Assembly (NCBI RefSeq): GCF_018294505.1
Contig: NC_057809.1
Span: forward strand, 418,179,485-418,243,484
Length of the DNA stretch: 64,000 nucleotides
Source: Triticum aestivum
Lineage: Eukaryota > Streptophyta > Magnoliopsida > Poales > Poaceae
Reading direction: 5' to 3'
A model generated the notes under the pieces. That model was not told the origin of the DNA. It was given only the letters and a program-made list of their open reading frames with translations, and did no database searches. Each line of letters begins with the position of its first letter. Positions within the stretch are counted from its first letter, which is position 1. Made by a program: the position numbers and the translations under genes. Positions 57,604 through 64,000 of the stretch are shown one piece after another.

Positions 57604-58437
57604 ATTTCGCTCCAAAACTTTATGAGAACAAGAAGCTTTTTCATCATACAAACTCCGCCTTGCTCATTCTGTTCCAATGTTGGTGAGCAAACTGTATTGT
57701 CTATCGCTTTTTGTAGCAGATAAAAGCTCAACAATTTAGAATCATCGTTGAGAAAAATGTGCTATAATTTTGAGCCTTGCTCTGTAAATTCGAGCCAATG
57801 CACTGCACAGAATTATGTGTTCTACCTCTTCTCAAATTGTGCCTTGCTCGATGTATGGTTGCTCACATTGTTGAGAAAATTGTAGTGTATATTCAGAAGC
57901 ACGGTTGATCATACAGTATTGCAGTTTTATCAATCTTCATAGAAAAAAGCTCATAATTTCAGAACCAAAGTACACTCATTTTTAGCTTCATTCAGAATGT
58001 ATCGAAACACTACATTCAGCTATATATTCAGACTTTTCTGAACACGCCTGCTGATCATGGCCACCAGCTCGCGCATCTCTCTGTATGGTGCCGTCCGGGA
58101 TGGGGCTTGCTAGTTGTGGCATGGAGCACGCAGGCTCTGGTGTCGCCGACGCGGGCCTTGTCGCCTGTGCAGCCCCGCTCAAACGCGACATGGCCGTCGT
58201 CACCCGTGAAGCTGTCTAGGCCGACGCCGCAAGCACCATCACTTTCCCCATGGGCGGCATCCCTGGCCTCGACTCCTTGGGAGCCCTCCCTGTCGAGGGG
58301 GCTCCGGTGCAGGGGCACCGTCGTGGCCGCTGCAGGTGTCCGTGTCGTCGAGGGTTCCAGGGAGAGAAGTAATGGAGCAACAGAGAACACATCCCCGAGT
58401 AATTTTACTAATTTATCTAGTAAATAGCGAGTTATCT
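57604..58437. other. Unassigned segment with GC-rich island
   Basis: The first 450 bp are AT-rich, with three GCCTTGCTC words. At 58060-58370 there is an abrupt GC-rich island whose frames are open on both strands with no recognisable protein, then AT-rich again. It could be captured gene sequence or the start of D's surviving internal region. I see no terminal repeats that would define an element. Confidence 0.4.
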
Positions 58438-60587
58438 ATAGAGCTGCGTTTAAGTGGCTGGTGGTGATCCCACCTCAAATCGGTGTCGTTCCTTGTCAAT
58501 CTGATGGCGCACAATGCAAATTTTCAGATTTTCACTGAATTCCAATTTTCGCCGGATACTTCACCGTGCTAAAATGTTGAACCTTTTTGCAAAATAGCTT
58601 TGATAAATTTTCTACAGTGTGGTAGATTTTCATAATATTTGGAGTTTAAGAAGTATTGATACTCTTGCAGTCTTTACAGACTGTACTGTTTTGGCAGATT
58701 GCTTTTATGTTTCATTGTTTGCATATGTTTGCTTGTTTAATGATTCTATTTGAGGATAGGAGTATTAAATATGCAGAGGCATTTAGTATGAAATGTTGAA
58801 TAATGATTTTAATGATTTTCTACAGTACAGAATGATAAGGTTTTTGCAATGGTTTATATTAACTTATCTCACGAGTTCTTGTTGAGTTTTGTGTGGATGA
58901 AGTTTTTAAGATTTAGGGAAACCATGGTATAAAAGGAATTAAGGAGACACAAAAGATCAAGCTTGGGGATGCCCAAGGCATCCCAAGATAATATTTCTAG
59001 AAGTGTCAAGCATCTAAGCTTGGGGATGCCCCGGTAGGCATCCCACCTTTCTTCTTCAACAATTATTAGTTAGCATCGGTTGAGCCTAAGTTTTTGCTTC
59101 TTCACATGATGTGTGCTATTCTTAGAATGCCATTTTATTTATTTTTTTGCTTGCCGTTTTAATAAAATACTTAGATCTGAAAGTTTTTAAATAAGAGAGA
59201 GTCCACAATTAGCTATCTATTTACTTAACTACTCGCTTGATCTTCACTTATATCTTTTTGGAGTAGTTTGTCATTTACTCTTGTGCTTCACTTATATCCT
59301 ATGAGTAAATTGTTGAATGGGTTGAATATCATGAAGTTGAAATTATATCATGCCTAGTGGTAGCTTCACATTGGGTTTAGAAAGTGAAATCTTTTGAAGC
59401 TTGACAATCACAATATTGGTCATACAAGCAATTCATGAATGATTAGTAGAAGGAAGAGAACCTTCCCATGCAAATACACTATCTTGGAAATCTTTTGTGA
59501 TTGTGAGACCCCATTAAAATATTGTCTGCCAAAATTGTTGAAGTTGGACAAGGAAGACAATGTAATGGTTTATGTTTGTTCATATTCACATAGAAGTTAT
59601 ATTTTCATAGATCCTTCAACATGTGGTGCTTGCCCCCCATCTTTGCTAGCGAAATATTCCGCAACAAGTAGAGATACTACCTGTGCATCCAAAAACCCTT
59701 AAACCCAAATCTTATTTTTCAGGAGTCCACCATACCTACCTAAGGATTGAATAAGATCCTTCAAGTAAGTTTTCATCGGTGCAATAAGGCAATAAAAATT
59801 GCTTCTAAAACTGTTAGATCATTTAGTGTAAGAGAAAATTGAGTGTTGTACAAACTTGTGATGGCAAAGAATAAAAGTGACAGACTTCATAATAAAGGTT
59901 GCTATCATAAGGGGCAATATAACGTGACGTTCTTTTGCACTAAGGGGTTGATCATATAAACAAATAAGCGCATGGCAACCTTTGCTTCCGTCTACGAAGG
60001 GCCTATCTTTTACTATTTAGTGTTTACTTTTATGCAAAGAGTCAAAGTTTTTCTATCTATTCCTTTTTATTTTTCTCTTTTGGCAAGCATCATGTGGTGA
60101 GGAAAGATCTAGGCACACATATCTAGTTGGATATGGGTAGCATGAGTTATTATTGTTGGCATCCCCCTTGAGATGAATACTTTGGGAGGCAAAACTATAA
60201 GCCCCTATCTTTCTATGTGTCTGGTTGCAACGTTTTTCTCATGTGTATGCGGTGAGTGTTGGCAATCATAGAAGGCTATATGATGGTTGAGTATGTGGAG
60301 CTCTTACTTAAAATCTGTTGAATAAGATGAATTACAATTTCTTGGTGACTGAGAACATAGGTTGTTGAGTTTCAAGAGAATTCATTGTTTGAACCTTAAC
60401 ATGTGAACTGGTTGCTACTTTAAACATGAGAAATTTTATAAGAAAGAGTTGTTGTCATGATGCTAGGAAAAGTGACTGAAATTATCATTGATCAAACTTA
60501 TGCACTTTGCTAGCATTCACACTTCATAAATTATTTCTTTTATCATTTACCTACTCGAGGACAAGTAGGAATTACGCTTGGGGATGC
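58438..60587 (+). other. Element D 3' internal non-coding region
   Basis: AT-rich, no coding frame of note. It shares with B's 3' region the phrase AAGCTTGGGGATGCCC (near 58960 and 59020) and the closing CTACTCGAGGACAAGTAGGA followed by the polypurine tract GCTTGGGGATGC against the LTR. Confidence 0.75.
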
Positions 60588-60866
60588 TGATACGTCTCCA
60601 AGGTATCTATAATTTATGAAGTATTCATGCTGTTTTATTATCATTCTTGGATGTTTTACAATCATTTTATAGCAACTTTATATCATTTTTTTGGGACTAG
60701 CCTATTGACCCAGTGCCCAGTGCCACTTGCTATTTTTTGCTTGTTTTTTCACATTGCAGGAAATCAATATCAAACGGAGTCCAAACATCGCGAAAATTTT
60801 TGTGGATTTTTTAGGAACCGGAAGACTCCCAATGGGCCAGAGCAGCACCTGGGGGTGCCCTGAGGA

Positions 60867-60924
60867 GGGCACAACCCACCAGGGCGCGCCTGGAGGCCCA
60901 GGCGCGCCCAGGTGGGTTGTGCCC
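60867..60924. other. Near-perfect hairpin in LTR D
   Basis: GGGCACAACCCACCAGGGCG pairs with the right arm ending AGGTGGGTTGTGCCC over about 27 bp with one mismatch, leaving a loop of about 4 nt. It lies upstream of the TATA box. Confidence 0.9.
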
Positions 60925-61182
60925 ACCTCGGTGACCTCCCGCACCACCTCTTTACCCTATAAAATCCCAAATATTCCAAAAACCCTCGGGGTTAACCTAG
61001 ATTAGAAGTTCCACCGCCGCAAGGCTCTTTAGCCACTGAAAACCAATCTAGACCCCATTTTGGCACCCTGCCAGAGGGGGGAATCATCTCCGGCGGCCAT
61101 CTTCATCATCCTGGCAGCCACCACGATGAGGAGGGAGTAGTCCACCCTCGGGGCTGAGGGTTTGTACCAGTAGCTATGTGTT

Positions 61183-61185
<3 letters not shown>

Positions 61186-61213
<28 letters not shown>
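61186..61213. repeat. (TC)n microsatellite
   Basis: Fourteen TC units in a row inside LTR D, in the presumed transcript leader. A (TA)n run of about eight units is found at 62988-63000. Confidence 0.95.
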
Positions 61214-61216
<3 letters not shown>

Positions 61217-62039
61217 TTCTTGAGATGTCACGATCTTGATGTATCATGGGCTTTGTTAATATAGTCGGATCATATGGTGTTTTCCCCTCTCTATCTTGTT
61301 GTGATGAATTTAGTTTTTGCCTTTGAGATTTCGTTGCTATCGGATTGAATACTTTTATGGATTTGAGAGCACTTGATGTATGTCTTGCATATGAATACTC
61401 ATGGTGACAATGGGGTATCATATTGATCCACTTGATATATGTTTTGGCACTCAACTCGCGGATTCCCGAGGTGACATTGGTGTAATCTACGCATAGGGGT
61501 TGATGCACATTCTTGTATTTGTTTCTCCAGTAGAAATCTTGGGGCACTCTTTAAGGTTCTTTGCGTTGGATTAAGTATTATGAATCTTAAATTATTTGGT
61601 GTTATTTTAGTACGAACTATTGGATAGATCGATCAGAAAGAATAGCTTTGAGGTGGTTTCATACTCTACAAACGATTTCTTCGTATGTTCTCTGCTAGAT
61701 AGGAACTTTGGAGTGATTCTTTGTTGCTCGTTGAGGGATGGTTATGTGATACAATTATATTAGCATTGTTGAGAGATTGCACTAGCGAAAGTACGGACCC
61801 TAGGCCTCATTTTCAAGCATTGCAATACTGTTTTTGTGCCCATTTACTATTTGCTACCTTGCTGTTTTTATTTATTCAGATTATAAAAATATATTTCTAC
61901 AATCCATATTACACTTTTATCACCATCTCTTCGCTGAACTAGTGCACCTATACAACTTTCCATTGCTACTGTCCTACAAAACTCTGCGCTTGGAGGCCCA
62001 ACACGAGTCTACAAGAATAAAGTTGCATAGTAGACATCA

Positions 62040-62506
62040 AGCAAGCACTGGAAAGCCACATCAAACTAGATCGAAAGGAAAAGCTGGAGTTGATGACTAA
62101 GTTGAATTTACTTCATAATCATACTCGCCAAATTCTTCTCTATGAGAAGGAAGCAAAGAACCACTCTTGGACTTTGTTGAGACAACATTATTCTCGCAAG
62201 CAACTGCTTCCCAAGGGTATCCAGAAGGAGTATGATCACCTAGACTTTATTGATGTTCCTCGCATCCGAAGGAAAAATCCAGTGCTCCCTGATCGTTCTG
62301 CCTCAACTGACCTGCTGTTTGTCGGACATGATGATGATATTACAAACACAGTCGGTACTCTCATTTACAAGCCAGATGTTCATCGCACTAAGTCCTCAAG
62401 AGCCCATGCTGCCACTCCTGCTTCTTCCTTGACCATTCCTTGCTCTTCGGATTCTAATTCCTCAAGTGGTTTTAATTCTGATTCTGAGGACACTCCAGAA
62501 GAGTAG
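62040..62506 (+). pseudogene. Host E: C-terminal part of the Athila ORF1-like frame
   Basis: After one copy of the AGCAA duplication the frame of 28928-29107 continues here unbroken (ALESHIKLDRKEKLELMT, then NHSWTLLRQHYSRKQLLPKG) and ends at TAG 62504-62506 after an acidic, Ser-rich tail (SDSNSSSGFNSDSEDTPEE). The first part is helical and charged. The exact join shows D inserted into a readable, or at least length-preserved, frame. Its role is as unknown as that of the rest of the protein. Confidence 0.75.
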
Positions 62507-63277
62507 TTCCTTCTCTTTCCTTTTTAATACTTGTTGACAAAAGGGGGACAAGTACATTGAGTGATATATGTTGGGGTTTTCACAGGGTCTATTTATTCAC
62601 CATTTGCTTTTCCAGTCAAACGTTTTCGTTTTCCCTCGAGCAATTTGCTTGATGAACTTATCTCAATGCCTGTGGTGCTGAAATACTCGGTCCCCATGTA
62701 ATGTTAATAACCCCCGCTGCAATGTTGTTTGCTACGAACTATCTGTTTGCACGTACCATTGAAATGATTATCCTTGATATTTATCTATCATGCGGGATAA
62801 AATCATCGAATGATAATACAAATGGGAAGAAGTACATTGAGTACCAAATGAATTATATTTTTAGTTGGATATGCTATGACTATTATGCTTCGATTATCCA
62901 ACCTTGGAGGAAAAGAAAGTCAGTCGCCGTCTAAATTTCTCAAGTCTTGAAGGCTATCTTTGTGACTGACAAAGGGTTTTTTCACGCATATATATATATA
63001 TCCTTCGTATCATCTATATTGCAGGAAAACAACATCCGAAGCATATCCACTTCAAGCAATTTAATCATACTTATCTTGCTTTGTTCATATCCAAATACCT
63101 AACTTGCAGCAAGATTACATCTCGTGTGGATTGAAATTGTGCTTTGAGAAAACCTTCATGGCTTATCTTTTGTCACAAATCTTTCAATAATTTCATATGT
63201 CAAATTCGGTAGTGAGGATTGTGTGACAAGTATTATCTCAGACACCGTCGAGTGCATTGAAAAAGTCAAGGATGAAA
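62507..63277 (+). other. Host E 3' flank, no gene seen
   Basis: AT-rich sequence after the stop, with a purine-rich ACAAAAGGGGGACAAG (62535-62550) that could be an old polypurine tract. A 77-codon frame at 62701-62934 has no recognisable product. Ends at the LTR-like start at 63278. Confidence 0.5.
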
Positions 63278-64000
63278 TGTAGCGATCTGACCTCAGGTGG
63301 TCAAATCTCTGTGTATAAGTGTCATCCCTGGATCGGTAAAGCTGACACACACAGTACTTCGTTTGATTTATAACAGAGTTCAATCACACACTTATTACAT
63401 CGAATGTCTCAAAAGAGAACTTATTACAATAAATATGGCTTAAGGCCATCTAAATATGATAACAGCGGAATGTTTGGAAGATAAAGTGAGTCCATCAACT
63501 CCAACGGCATAGCTGAGTGCACGACAACGACCTAGCGCACCTTACTCTTCGTCTGTAAAAGAATGCAACATGATATGTTGCAGCCCGAAATGGGTCAGCA
63601 CATGGAATATGCTGGCAAGATAACACAATAGAGCAAAAGAACAAGTAAAGCTATCACTACATGCATATATGCCTGGTGGAGGCTCTATGGTTATAATGTT
63701 TTGCGAAAAGCCAATTTTTTCCTACAACAAAGGAATATATTTTATTTAACTATCATGGTAGTTGATAAACATTGAGAATGGTAAATCCCCATCTCAATCC
63801 CAATTAAACAAGTAATTAATAACCCAACAAAATTAATTTCGAGTGATGAGATCAACAGGATAATTCAAGAACCAGATACTCAAGATGTCCATAACCGGGG
63901 ACACGGCTAACCATGATTAGTTTGTACACTCTGTAGAGGTTTGTGCACTTTTCCCCATAAGACTCGATCTCCTCCATTGGATTTCTCACACTACATGGTG
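63278..64000 (-). repeat. Probable LTR of another gypsy element, cut by the window edge
   Basis: Begins TGTAGCGATCTGACC. From memory, long Triticeae gypsy LTRs with TGTAGCGACCCGACC ends look like this when read from their 3' end, so I place it on the minus strand. Only 723 bp are visible and no second copy or duplication can be checked here. Confidence 0.5.

Larger units (their letters stand above)
29108..62039 (+). mobile_element. Element D: gutted Ty3/gypsy retrotransposon, 33 kb with nested insertions
   Basis: D is flanked by the 5-bp duplication AGCAA (29103-29107 and 62040-62044). It keeps only 239 bp of its 5' LTR, about 2-3 kb of 3' internal sequence (about 57604-60587) and a 3' LTR (60588-62039). 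Everything between is element F, itself carrying G, which carries H. D's LTR start and 3' internal region are like those of element B. No D coding sequence survives. Confidence 0.85.
60588..62039 (+). repeat. Element D 3' LTR (1452 bp)
   Basis: Starts TGATACGTCTCCAAGG and ends GCATAGTAGACATCA. It contains a near-perfect hairpin (60867-60924), a TATAAAATC box at 60958 and a (TC)n run. A deletion near 61955 appears to have removed part of the LTR; this is from memory of related LTRs. AGCAA follows at 62040. Confidence 0.88.

Noticed and set aside
58055..58427. Overlapping 106- and 111-codon ORFs as genes
   Set aside because: Two opposite frames open in the same GC-rich island is what composition alone gives.
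62701..62934. 77-codon ORF with hydrophobic segments
   Set aside because: AT-rich, no homology recognised, no supporting signals.

Overview
This window is repeat-rich plant nuclear DNA, most likely from a Triticeae grass (wheat, goatgrass, barley or rye). I base this on multi-kilobase nested LTR retrotransposons with terminal sequences I associate with that group, CACTA transposons with Pro/Ala-rich cargo, and the lack of any host gene outside a transposon. The family resemblances come from memory and were not searched. I see no complete autonomous element and no bacterial, viral, tRNA, rRNA or CRISPR feature.

The whole window is one nested stack, and target-site duplications (TSDs) let most of the insertion order be read. 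The outermost layer is a broken plant-retrotransposon reading frame, host E (27263-29107, resuming at 62040-62506). Element C, a minus-strand LTR (26476-27262), lies against its left side. Inside C is a large CACTA transposon whose right end is at 26475. That CACTA carries ~500-bp tandem repeats, a Pro/Ala-rich ORF, a spliced DUF295/F-box-like gene on the minus strand and 84-bp tandem repeats. Two retrotransposons have entered it: element 1 (internal region 1-2614, 3' LTR 2615-4576, itself split by a 1.4-kb CACTA at 2844-4287), and element A (7471-23891, TSD GTATG, minus strand, no polymerase). A was in turn entered by element B (plus strand, no polymerase), and the A/B junction was later duplicated as a 1.8-kb direct repeat.

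To the right, element D (29108-62039, TSD AGCAA) split host E. Inside D lies F, a chain of 4.3-kb LTRs (29347-36638) carrying a small hAT-like element. F's last LTR was split 8 bp before its end by element G (36639-57590, TSD CGGGG), a Tat-lineage Ty3 element with gag, protease, reverse transcriptase, two RNase H domains and integrase. G's coding region was split by element H (40027-51144), another Tat-lineage element with two 1116-bp LTRs. The right edge (63278-64000) is the end of one more LTR.

All retrotransposon reading frames are broken. Many of the stops look like CAG/CAA to TAG/TAA or TGG to TAG, as expected from decay of methylated cytosines. The most interesting items are: antisense genes with their own TATA boxes inside two Ty3 elements (one in H resembling a plant B3 DNA-binding domain); a long GC-rich hairpin in four different LTR families; a 7-residue match to the start of ubiquitin repeated inside H's LTRs; a 1.8-kb duplication across two LTR families; and a DUF295-like ORF that is open after splicing inside a CACTA transposon.
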